Shown here piece by piece: positions 1-10,789 of a DNA stretch of 64,000 nucleotides. Position 1 is the first letter of the stretch. The number at the start of each line of letters is the position of its first letter. Under the pieces are notes generated by a model, which was not told the DNA's origin, searched no databases, and saw only the letters and a program-made list of their open reading frames with translations. The position numbers and the translations under genes are program-made. The DNA is from Limnanthes douglasii subsp. nivea (Eukaryota; Streptophyta; Magnoliopsida; Brassicales; Limnanthaceae). The stretch lies in the NCBI GenBank assembly GCA_036936605.1, contig JAUPFV010000002.1, forward strand, positions 271,258,770-271,322,769, in the 5' to 3' direction.

Positions 1-530
1 CATCTATCATAATTGGCATGGTTTAGCATATATTATAATTAACCTAGTTTTGCATCTATCATAATTGATATGGTTTAGCATCTATAATAATTGCCTGCTT
101 TAGCATCTATCATAATTGGTCTACCTTCGTATTTATCATAATTTGTTTGGTTTAACATCTATCATAATTGGTTTGGTTTAACATCTATCATAATTGTCAT
201 GGTTTAACATCTATCATAATTCGCGTGGTTTCACATCTATCATAATTCATATGGTTTAGCAATTATCATAATTTTCCTGGTTTACCATCTATCATAATTG
301 ATCTGGTTTACCATATATCATAGTTAACATGGTTTCTGATCTATCAAAATTGGTCTGGTTTAGCATCTATCACAATTGATTTGGTTTAGCATCTATCATA
401 ATTGACTTGGTTTAACATCTATCCTAATTGGTCTCGTTTAGCATCTATCATAGTTCGCATGGTTTAAGATCTATCATAATTCGCCTGGTTTAGCATTTAT
501 CATAATTGGCCTAATTTAGCATCTATCAAA
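1..530. repeat. 26-bp minisatellite, about 20 units
   Basis: About twenty head-to-tail units of 26 bp. Each has a conserved 14-base front (CATCTATCATAATT), a four-base block that changes in almost every unit, and a conserved TGGTTTAG-type tail. One unit is 25 bp. The array runs off the left edge, so its full length is unknown, and it decays after about 525. No coding potential was seen. Confidence 0.95.
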
Positions 531-3506
531 AAGTCTTCATCTCCATCTTCTTCTTTTTTACTATAAAAACGTTTCTCAATGACATTTTACTAATCCCACT
601 CATCTCATTTAGAGAGACATATTTTCCCTCTATTCTCCACTTTTTTTGCCACGTTCCTACCCTACTTCAATCATTCTCATTTCGTTATTCTTCTATCATC
701 CGCATTAATTAAAGCACATATATGCTATCCTCTCCAATCTATATTATTTTGTGATGTTCTTACCCTCTTTCTATCATTCCGACTACTCTAAATCACACTT
801 ATGAGCCAACCTTTATCACTCACTTCATTCACTTCCATCACATCGGATAAAAACTCCATAATCATAGTTGGTAACCTCACGGTCTTGTATAAAAAAGTAT
901 ATATGGTAAAAAATTTACATTTATGTTATTTTTCATTGTACATTATTCTTTCTTAAGTGGTTTTCCTATTCCAGTGGACTACTGGAGTGATAATTTGAGG
1001 CAAAGGAAATAAAATATGTTTTTGCAATGGATATAAGAATAGTAGTATTAACATGTAAATTTTAATGATATGTATTTACTCTGTGCTTCATTTCCTGAGA
1101 ATGAAATAAGTTAATGGTAGTTTAGCAAAGATTTTAGAGGTATGTATTTGCTTTGTGCTTCATATCCTAGGAATTAAATAAGTTCCTTTACGCGACTATT
1201 AATTTACCCTAGTTCCAGCTAGAGTATATTGTCAGATAAGTTATTACGTATTAGTTAATGATATGCCATCGTATTTATTTATATGCTTTACATAGTAATT
1301 GCTATAAGACGGTGATAAATCAGTAAATTCTAAGTATTACTCCAATTAGTGTATCTTGCTTCATCTTGTAAATTTCTGATCTTACATAAATGCAGTTATT
1401 TAAGGCTGAGTTTACGTGTCCTCCGTGGTTCTTTACAAATTTGAATAAACTAATAAAGAGAATATTGGATCATAATCCATCAACTATATGTTCTTATTTA
1501 TGGTTTATATTTTCATCAAAAGCTTATTTTCTTCCTATACATGTATCTATTTGCTAAGATGTTTTATTAAATAATAAAAGTTTTTACCTTTGACCGTTAT
1601 CGGCTCTTAAAATTTACTGTTATATAGTGAATAAAATTTTGTAAGGTTATTGAAAATGAATGGTTTAAGAAGGGATACAAACCACTTATCTTTGAAGAAG
1701 ATGATGATAAATGTCAATGTTGGTACCATATTTAATGAATTTATGGTAAGAACTTGTCTTCCAGATATTGATATTATATTTATGGTTTTGATGTGATAAC
1801 TTAATTTTTTATCATATTCTAAACACCTTGTCGTAGAAAGTAAAGAGGAAGCGGGGTCTCAAGCACAGTGTAGTCCAATTGCATCCAAAATATGAAAAAA
1901 AACTTTTTGGATCATAAACTACAAAAGCAAAAGGGTAAAATAATAATAAAAAAAGTCTAATTGGAAATAAAACTCATTGGCATCAAATGACCCTTTAGTA
2001 AAGTTACTATGTCGTTGAAGCTAACAAGAGTCAATGAAACAATATCTAGATATATACACCAATAGTACATCTAATAGATGTCAAACTACGTGTTCTTCCT
2101 AAAAACTAAAAGGTCTTTTATTTCTATCAAATATTTAGAAGAGACCTAACAACCTATGAAGTGTTAATCATAAACGTTTTACATCTTAAGGCTGGTGACA
2201 GTCGCTTGTCATGAAGTTAGTAATTTTAAGCAATATACCACGAAGCAGTAATTCTGCTGGACAATTAAATCGGAATCATCTAGTCGTTGTCTAAATACTT
2301 AAATTGGTATTCAAGTCTCACATCAAAAACTTGTCGAGGCCTTTTAAACTCGTATTTTAACATGCCTCAAAATTCTTATTTGGATAAACAATTTATATGC
2401 ACTACTAAAAATATGAACACCAAGTTAAAAAATGGTTAGTAAGGAGAACTTCATTTTCCACGAGATTATCAAGCTACTTATGTTATGCCAAATAAAATTC
2501 TATGATGAAATAAATTTGGCTACTTAAAAAATATATGAACCAAAAGAAAATCCAATCAAGAACTAAAGAAACATACCAATCACAAAATCCATCATATTCT
2601 ATGATTAAATCATATGTCTCGCATTTTGTCGATTGGAGCATTCACCTTGTTTGATATTGATTCTTAAGAATAAATTGTCAATGCGATCAGCCTTCATATT
2701 GTTCAAGTGATTCGAAGTACTCTCAGTAAGAGAGACTTCAGGTTTGATTGCCTCAGCTGTTGATGATGCTGAAAATTATAGATTTTTACTACTATAACAC
2801 TCATGGACCATATTACATGTCAAGAAACAAAAACAATAAATTCAAGCACAATACAATCCCTAAATAAGTTTTTGAATTTGTATAGGAATGCTTACTTGAA
2901 GTAATCCAAAGTTACACAAGACCATAATCACAAACCATTTCCTTACCTATTGAATCATGACAAACTTAACCTAAAATCATCAAAACCCTAAAAACAATAT
3001 CAAGTTAAGAAATCTTTTTTTCTCAATAACGCAATCAGAGTACTTGATTCATTCAAATTTCACCAGAACTACCTTATGAACATGAAATCTAGTTTCGAAA
3101 AAAGAAATCTAGAAAAAATAAGTATCTGGAAACAAAACGAGCAAATACATAGAGGTTTCCTTCGATTAAGACTCGATCGTGAGAACCGAAACAAAACTGA
3201 GCTGGGTAAAGAGGAAGACCGAGATTGTATGAAAACATTATGCGAAACTTTACGATGTCGTTGCAAAAAACGTCACTGTAGAGAGAGAGAGAGAGAGAAA
3301 GAACTATTAAAGCAAATGATGTTGGGATAAGAGTATTTAGAGTATTATTGGAATTGGTCCTTAAACTATTAGGAGTTAATATATTCACAAAACTCAAATT
3401 CGACCCCATTTCTAAATAAATAACCCTAACCATATAATTAAAGTTAAATAAATTTAATCAATTAATGTGATGCTTATTAATATAATTATTTATTAAACAT
3501 ACCAAT
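531..3506. other. AT-rich intergenic DNA with no convincing gene
   Basis: No reading frame here looks like a known protein. A (GA)n run of 17 bases sits at 3281-3297, with small overlapping frames on both strands around 3069-3433 that look like chance. On the minus strand about 2770-2625 there is a short open stretch preceded by an AG, which could be an orphan exon, but nothing around it supports a gene. Confidence 0.5.
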
Positions 3507-3660
3507 TGTTAGGATGGCGACCAAAGTCCAATATCTCACGTCGGTTAGACATGTGAAGGATCAATAGTATATAAATAAGAACATATCTCAACTAGTACGA
3601 GGTCTTTTGGAAGTTGATCAAGACCAAAACTGTGCGAGTTTTACCATACCCATTATATCA
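3507..3660. repeat. TRIM-family LTR fragment
   Basis: Starts TGTTAGG and ends ATATCA. It shares the 'cgaccaaagtcc', 'ggtcttttggaagt' and 'gtgcg' landmarks with the LTRs of the TRIM at 22161-23121, but is about 154 bp against 228 bp. No primer-binding site follows, so it is probably a deleted solo LTR. Confidence 0.6.
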
Positions 3661-4141
3661 ATAAAAATAAGTTATTAGTATTAATATTTATAAATAATAC
3701 ATTTTTTATACAAAAAAAATCAATTTTGTTAGTTAAATTATTATCTTAAATTTCCAAACTGATCTCATTATTTATATTACTAGATTTCTCATACCCTATT
3801 CCAATTTTTTTATTTTTTTATTAAATTTATGACTCTTTTTCAATTTTATTTTACACTTATTTATTTCTTTTTTAAATCATCGATTTAGATATACGTAATA
3901 AACTATACAATTTTTTTTATAAATGTCCGCATCGTGCAACAGAAAAAAATTAACAAAATCGTATAACATATATATTCGGATACATGTGTTCATTTCCCCA
4001 CATGTGAAGGTAGATAAACTTTTGGTAAATATTCCCATCGCCCACCTAAAAACATTTTGACAAATAAAAGAAGACAAAATCAACGTACTGATTGATTCGA
4101 TTGCGCAGTTTGTTTCTTCAAAAACTTCTTTAATTTATAGG
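3661..4141. other. AT-rich spacer
   Basis: T-rich and A-rich low-complexity sequence upstream of the P450 remnant. The N-terminal half expected for a P450 (membrane anchor, proline hinge) was not found here. Confidence 0.5.
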
Positions 4142-5227
4142 ATTGGTTTTGGAATGAATTTTCGAAGTAGTCTTCGAGACCAAACAATTACAAGAAGTTG
4201 TTTATGAAGCTGCGGTTGTGTTAGGAAGTTTTTCAGCTTCTGATTTTCTTCCTTACGTGGGTGGGATAATTGATAGGATTTCTGGTCTCCATAAAGGACG
4301 GGAAAAATCTTTTCGCGATTTGGATGTTATTTACGCAGAAGCAATGGCACTACATCTTCAAGGCAAGAAGACAGAGCAAGGACATGATGATATAATGATG
4401 TGCTCTTAAAGATAGAGCAAGACGAAGTTGGGCTTGGGACTGGTAGGTTCACCAGAAATCACACAAAAGCAGTTCTTATGGTAAGAACTTTGATTCTTTA
4501 CGCATATTTTTCAAGCAGCTCACTAGTTAGCCAGCCTTAAGTTAATTATTTTAATAGTTTGGTTGTATTAACGTTTTTAAAAATGAATAATATTGTTCTG
4601 TTGTCACCCAGAATATACTTCTTGGTAGCATAGACCCGGCTGCTGTCACCATGGAATGGATAATGACTGAGCTCATAAAAAACCCTCGAGTTATGGAAAA
4701 AGTACAAACTGAAGTTAGAGCTATAGTAGGAAGCAAAGGAAAAGTCGACGAAGAGTACCTTGATCAATTTGAATACCTTCATATGGTAATAAAAGAATCA
4801 GTTAGAATGCATCCGCCAAGTGTGATATTAACTCCGCAAGAAACTGTATCTGAATTTGAAATCGACGGCTAAACCATTTCTCCTAAAACTCGAATCCAGG
4901 TCAATTTTTCGGCTATCGGCTTGTGATCCGAACGTGTGGAAAGACGCGGATAAGTTTATGCCCGAGAGGTTTATCGGTAGTCCTATTGATTATAAAGGAG
5001 CAGACTTTGAGTTGTTGCCATTTGGTGCTGGTCCAAGAATTTGTCCTGCTATTAGTATGGGAGCACTTATGGTCGAACTTGCAGTTGCTAATCTTTTGTA
5101 TCATTTCAATTGGAGTTTACCGGACGGAGTCGAAGTTGATGATATTGATATGACCGAAGCGTTTAGTCTCGTTGTTCATAAAAAAATACCTCTTCGAATT
5201 GTTCCCATTAAGTATCAATGGGACTAA
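4142..5227 (+). pseudogene. Cytochrome P450 (CYP71-type) pseudogene, C-terminal half
   Basis: Remnant of a plant CYP71-clade monooxygenase, normally an ER-anchored haem enzyme of about 500 residues. The first part (to about 4481) holds the region before the I helix, starting near GSFSASDFLPYVG. A GT-AG intron of about 130 bases ends at 4612, where CYP71 genes normally have their single intron. The second part has the I-helix region, the ExxR motif (KESVR), the PERF motif and the haem-binding loop PFGAGPRICP with its cysteine. Breaks: a frameshift near 4395, a TAA at 4870-4872 and a frameshift near 4920. The I-helix oxygen-binding motif is altered (LGSIDPAA in place of the usual AGxDT). The N-terminal roughly 200 residues are missing. 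The clade is clear but the substrate cannot be told. It cannot make a working enzyme. Confidence 0.9.
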
Positions 5228-5852
5228 TCAAGGCTCGGAACACAGAATATGAAGACTGTTTTCTAAAATGTGATACTTTCTACAGGTTGTAATTGTGTGT
5301 TGTTTTTCGCTAATGTTGTTGTCGTGTTCTATACTTCTTATTGCAGTAATGAGTATTTCAAATTACTTATTCTGCCTATCTTCTCATTTCTTAGCAGTTG
5401 TTTTTCATTTTATATAAATGTTTTAATTTTGAAACCAGTTATACAATTATCAAAGCATATGCAAATGCATAGAATAAAATCGATAGAGAATTTATTTTCT
5501 AATGTATAATTTTGATATTATAGTACAAAATACATTCACGCCAAATCCCAATTGCTTTCTTTAGTAAAAATGAAAACAGCTGAAGGAATAGATAGATAAT
5601 CATTAAACAAAAGATAATCATTAAACAAGAAGGCTGGAAACTTTAAGCAAGAAGACAACGACAAAATGTTCATTAATATACATATAATTTTCTATTTGAC
5701 CCCCTCTACGGAATTAGGCACAACACTTTCTAATGAAAAGAAAGCCATAAGAAGAAAGATGCTATAGCATCACGTTTTATCAGACTATATACCCAAGGTT
5801 TGACAATACAAACTATATAAATTAAAAAATAAAAGTTTCTTTTTTATTCTTA
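5228..5852. other. Spacer between the P450 remnant and the coiled-coil gene
   Basis: AT-rich sequence. The part nearest 5852 is presumably the 3' untranslated region of the minus-strand coiled-coil gene. No other feature seen. Confidence 0.5.
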
Positions 5853-8800
5853 TCAGAGAAGAGGTTCTGAAAGTTCCGTTTCATTTGAAGATTGTTGCTC
5901 TACATCAGCACTCCTGCCTCCTACAATGTCGAGCCCAAGCCATTGCCAAGGCCAGCACACGTATCTAGGCCTAGTTCGATTCCCTCTCATGTCTTCACGT
6001 GTTTCAAACTCTTCGAGTTTATGGCTGAGTTCTTCTACTCTATCTCTTAGTCGGGTAGCTCTCATGTCCGCTAATCTAAGGGATTTTTCAGCTGCATCTC
6101 TTGCTGCCATTGCCGCAGTTGCTGTTTCTTCCTTGAATTTTAGTTTTTTCTCTGCTTCTACTACGCCCAGCTTAGCTTCTTCGAGTTCTAGTTTAAGGTC
6201 TGATAACTACATGCATACGAAAGTTCATAGTCAGAAAACTTAGTAAAAAACAGAGGAAAGATGCTTATAACAACTAAGAAGCCATAACAAAGTCTCAACT
6301 AAAGATGCTTATCAGGCATCTTATGAACCATAGGAAAAGTTTACAGTGGACTCTAAAAGCACGGAAGCTAGGATATTGTAAGCATTTTAGCACTCATAAC
6401 CAAAATCTGTGAAAATTCACAACTTGGGGTAATGCTTTTTTGTAACCATTTCAGGTACAAAGCATGATGACTCACTCCAATATATCAAGTTTCTGAATTG
6501 CAGTCTTGACTATTGTTTCAGTCGAGTAAACCCTTGATCTTAAACTTCGTTACCTAAATTCTCCTTGACCCTTTTTTCTAGTCACCTCAAGGACTAATGA
6601 CTGTTTATTTTTTTAAATGATCACATCCTCACGTATTGAGTGTCTCTGATTGCCTTTAAATTATGCAGCCAAATTATATTTTTAGAAGCCACAGGGTTTT
6701 CCTGTGTAGAAGATAAAAAAGAAAACCAATAGTGCAGAGACTGCTTTGACCCCAAAACTAGCTGAGGCCAATTTAACAGTTTATTACTGATATAGTCACT
6801 TATTTGCTTCAACCCATCTAGTTTCTATTGCTTCTCTCATCCTCAGGTTCACTTACAATCTGTCCAGCTTAACATTTAAGCTTTTATTTTCAGTTTCTAA
6901 GCAATTTAAAATTATATACTTCAATAACATTTCAATAGGACAGCCAAAAGACACTCACAAAAACTTCACTAAAAGATAGTAATCCACATAGTTATCACTT
7001 ATCACTCACAAAAACTTCACTAAAGGAGACCTAATCATCATATCAACAGTGAACTAGTGAAGTATATTACATAAAGACAATTAAATAACAAACCCTTTAA
7101 GACAATACCTTTGTCATGCACTCTTGTTCAATAGCTCTACCAGCAGCAGCCTCTTGCTCTGCTGCTCCTTTCCATCTTGCAATCTCTTCTTCAGCAGCAA
7201 CAATGTCCATCATGAGCCCTTCGACCTATTAAAGGAGATCGACCAAGTCAAAACTCAACATCAGTAGAAAAGCTACACCATTACTCCCTTATAATGTGAC
7301 CTCTATGTACTAATACCACAATTTATATCTTTAATAAATATTATCTCGGAATAAGAAAATTAAAACTGAATAGGGAGTAGTAACATGTAATCATTAAGTA
7401 GATGCTCAGCGCGCTTAAGTAACTTACACTTTCATTGGCTACTCTCTCCTTCTCTTCAAGTTCTTCTACTTGACGAATTCTATGGTTCAGCTCCTTGGCT
7501 TGAGCTTCAACATGCTGTTTAAGTAAATTGCACTCTGCCCTTGAAAGAGTAAAGTATAACGCAGAACAAAAAAAAACAACTGATCATTACACGTTAGATA
7601 CTAATATACCTTGACTGTGTTTCAGCTAGCAAAAAGGTGTACTTCGATGCAAAAGGAAAATACATCAAAAGAAGTATGGGTGCTCTGAAAATGCCTATGA
7701 CACCAGGTTGTTTTTGGGGTTTTGTTAATTTTGAAATATCTGAGGGTAATTCTGAAAATTGAACTTTTAAAATAGGAAAACTAGACATTATCAATTTCTG
7801 GGTCTTCCTAGTTGAAAAATAAAGCATCAAGATCAACAACTCTCAGGAAGCATAAGATCTATATTGGCTATTGGCAAGACATTTCCGTTGTGTATCAAAT
7901 CCTTTGGGTCAAAAGAGGACTCTTACCTCATTGAAATTAGATTCATATACATAACTATAATACTATTGAAAATCAAGGAACTACCTTAGTTCCTCTACAG
8001 AGTGCTGTAGCTCAATGATTTCAAGCTGTGATGCCTTGACAATATTCTCCAAAGTACCAGCCTGTGCACAATATATAGTCAGTTTTAGTATAGCCAAATT
8101 AATTTATGAACGACAAGTCAATGTGGCTATAGACTAATTAAAATCTTACCAAGGTATATATCTCATCCTCAGCACCAAGACCAACACCTTTGCCTCTGGA
8201 AGCCTGAACCTCCCCATTACCAAGAAATTTACTAAATTCGAAATCAATTCCTGCATCCCGCAAACCCGTCTCTGCGGTTTGAAATAGATCACCAGTTTTA
8301 GAAGATGGATCCTTTGTCATTTTTGTAGACAAAGCACTCCTAAGCAGCGTTCCAATCTGTTCTTTCTCCTTTACTAATAGACTCACGGTTTCATTTAAAT
8401 TCTTCATTTCATTATTCTTGGACTCCACTAAATCCCTTGCCTTTTCAACAACCACTTTGATCAGTTCATGAATAGATTCCATCCCTGCCAAAGAAGCTCG
8501 TATATTCTCTTCAATTTCCATCTCTTGAGGCATAAACAAGGACTCCGACAACTCTGATTGATCTAAACCATCACCATCAAAAATCTTAAATAATTCGTAA
8601 ATTCTTTCATGAATCCTCGACACAAGATTCAGATGGTCAATCAACAAAGGCCTTTGAGAATTGAACTTCGACTCTAATTTCCCCATCTTATCTTCATATT
8701 CTTCAATTAACTGTTTCAGCTCAAGAGCTTCACTTTCTCTGGAGCTTAACTTTTCTGACATTGCACTCTCAGTATCTGCAATCTTCTTCTCCAAATCCTG

Positions 8801-9505
8801 CACCAAGGAACTCTTCTTTTCCACCTCTTCTTTCAAACCACTGATACTAGCTTCCAGCTGAGACACTTCGATGGCAATCTCGTAATTCCTCTGGTCCATT
8901 TGCTCCCTGGCTTCATTCCTCGACTTTGCAGTGGCATCAATCTGTTTCACAAGTTCCTCTACAATCTCATTAGTTCTCTTTATCACTCCGTAGGCCACAG
9001 CGGCAAGTCCACTGTACTTCTTGGATTTAGGTAACCCGCCATTAGAGAAGTTTTTATAAGTGCTAACTTTTCCAGATATCTTCTCCATCCCTGAAACTAA
9101 CATGTGAATCGAGTTATCAATTTCTGACCTCGAACTATCTTTGGCTCTTACTGATTCGTCCAATTGCTTTCCCATCTCCTCTCTCCGTCTGTTTGATTCT
9201 TCCAACTCCTTGGACACACTCTCCTTCTCCCTCAAGGCGTCATCTCGCTGCCTACCTGCTTCGTCTCGCTTCTTAATTGCTTCGTGAGTAAGCGCTTTCA
9301 AACGGTTAAACTGAACCTGCAGCTCAGATTTTGAAGTCTCGACCGCCTGCCGTGCTTGCTTCTCTCGATCCAGCTCAGCCAACACCTCCTTAAACCTCTC
9401 CGGAGATACTTTCTCTTCCAACGAATCCTTCACCGTCGCAGGAACCGATTCATCGGATTCCAAATCACTCAGAACCGCATCATCCTCATCGCCACCACTT
9501 GCCAT
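5853..9505 (-). CDS. Long coiled-coil protein, five coding exons, 671 residues
   Basis: Minus-strand gene whose coding exons join in frame: 9505-8150, 8061-7985, 7539-7428, 7225-7109 and 6206-5853, all with GT-AG borders, 2016 bases including stop. The start is the ATG followed by ASGGDEDDAVLSDLESDES, an acidic N-terminus. Most of the rest is heptad-rich, charged coiled coil (E, K, R, Q with regular leucines), interrupted near residues 145-180 by a glycine-containing stretch. The C-terminus is a short conserved-looking block, RPRYVCWPWQWLGLD, then an acidic tail ending SEPLL. I recognise no enzymatic domain. The protein resembles a plant-specific family of uncharacterised long coiled-coil proteins (myosin-heavy-chain-like by composition). 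A structural, tethering or scaffolding role is inference. The tryptophan-rich C-terminal block could be a membrane or partner contact. The reading frame is intact and the exons are more GC-rich than the flanks. One of only two clearly intact host genes here. Confidence 0.92.
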
Positions 9506-9850
9506 TACTATTGATTACCTAAAAGGTTCGAATTCGCGTACCTAGATCTCCTAGCTGACAAATTGAGGGTTTCCGTATCCGATTTGGACAAGGAAACCCT
9601 AGAATTGATCGGGATGGTGATTCAATTATCGAAATTGCTTGCTAGATAAACGATTGGTCGTATCAAAACTGAAATTTTAACACAGATTTTAGGACGACAA
9701 AAACCTATTACGCGATCGGATTAAAACCAAAGGTTGGAGAAGAAGATTCGATCGTACCTTTATGAAGAAAACAACCACGACAACCACCCACCAGTCTTCT
9801 CTTCGTCGCGTCTGTGTTTTACCTCCTTTGGGTCACTGCGTATTTACCAT
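9506..9850 (-). promoter_or_regulatory. 5' leader of the coiled-coil gene, probably with a leader intron
   Basis: Reading minus, a donor-like AAG|GTACGATC lies near 9757 and an acceptor-like CTTTTAG lies about 15 bases before the ATG at 9505. A leader intron of about 230 bases is therefore likely. The first non-coding exon would lie around 9757-9840, in a pyrimidine-rich sequence on the transcribed strand. Inferred from splice motifs only. Confidence 0.45.
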
Positions 9851-10039
9851 GATGACAATAATAAGATAATTTAAAAAAAAAAAATCAAAAGGCTCTTACT
9901 TTTTCCAGAGTTTCGAAACAAACTTCAAAACTTTAGTTCATATCAATTATGAGTTTCAATTTTCAAAGTGGTATAATAAACTAAACCTTTTGTATATGAT
10001 TAAAGTCTAAAGGTGAAATTGGTATTTTTGGAAGTTTTA

Positions 10040-10203
10040 CCTATCTTTTTTTCTTTTTTTTCTAAAGTGCAATGAGTACGTACAGGCTAAACCCTTAGTC
10101 TGAGGGTGGCTCAACCGAGAAATCGTATGTAGAGGGATTCAAACTCATGACCTTTTGGTCATAAGAATGTCATACTCAACCAACTCGGCTACCCTTTAGG
10201 GGC
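10040..10203 (-). mobile_element. tRNA-derived SINE
   Basis: Reading minus, an A box (TAGCCGAGTTGG, 10191-10180) and a B box (GGTCATGAGTTTGAATCCC, 10152-10134) have the spacing of an RNA polymerase III internal promoter. The element then runs to an A-rich tail (T-rich on the plus strand, about 10062-10040). No foldable tRNA is present, so this is a SINE head rather than a tRNA gene. A second member with a closely similar head lies at 43954-44160. Confidence 0.75.
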
Positions 10204-10789
10204 TCAGAATTAACGTGTTGTATTAGCTGAATTGGAGAAAAAAAAAGTTAAAATAACGTTTAAGACCTAAACACCCTACTATATTATATAACATTCAAAA
10301 AAAAATTATTTTAAAAAAAATTAAATTCACTCAAATAATTATCATTTAAAATTTAATAATACTTTAAATACTCTTGTTTAACTATATAAAAAATTTGTTT
10401 TTTTATTTCAATTTTTATTTCAATTTTTATTTCTTTCCGATCTATTACGTTTTAAGTTAACAATAATACCCTAACAGTCTTAGGAGAAATTCAATTTATA
10501 ACTCAAATTCTTGTTTTCGTATTGTTTTCGTACAATTATAGTAGTTCAAAAAAGAATTTGTCTGTGTGAGTCATTTATCATTTTGTTCTTTTTATCATAA
10601 CAATGGTTTGAAATGGTTTTATGTGAAGTTAGCTCCCTACCTTGAAATGGTTTGAAGAAATTATGAATTTTTTTGTTAAAAAAAATTAAAACAACATAAT
10701 TCACACCTCAAATTATCAAAAAAAGCAAACAGATGGAATTCTTGAAGCTTGTTGATTAAATTAGAATAGATGTAGCTCAAAAATATTTA
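10204..10789. other. AT-rich spacer
   Basis: Low-complexity A/T-rich sequence between the SINE and the MULE terminal region. Nothing recognisable. Confidence 0.5.

Noticed and set aside
1..530. CRISPR-like regular repeats
   Set aside because: The variable part is only four bases within a 26-base head-to-tail unit, the setting is a plant nuclear genome, and there are no spacers or cas genes. It is a minisatellite.
3069..3433. Small overlapping frames on both strands near the (GA)n run
   Set aside because: No similarity to any family, no supporting splice sites and composition like the surrounding spacer.
10134..10191. tRNA gene on the minus strand
   Set aside because: The A and B boxes are present but no cloverleaf with acceptor stem can be formed. 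The A-rich tail and a second copy elsewhere indicate a SINE.
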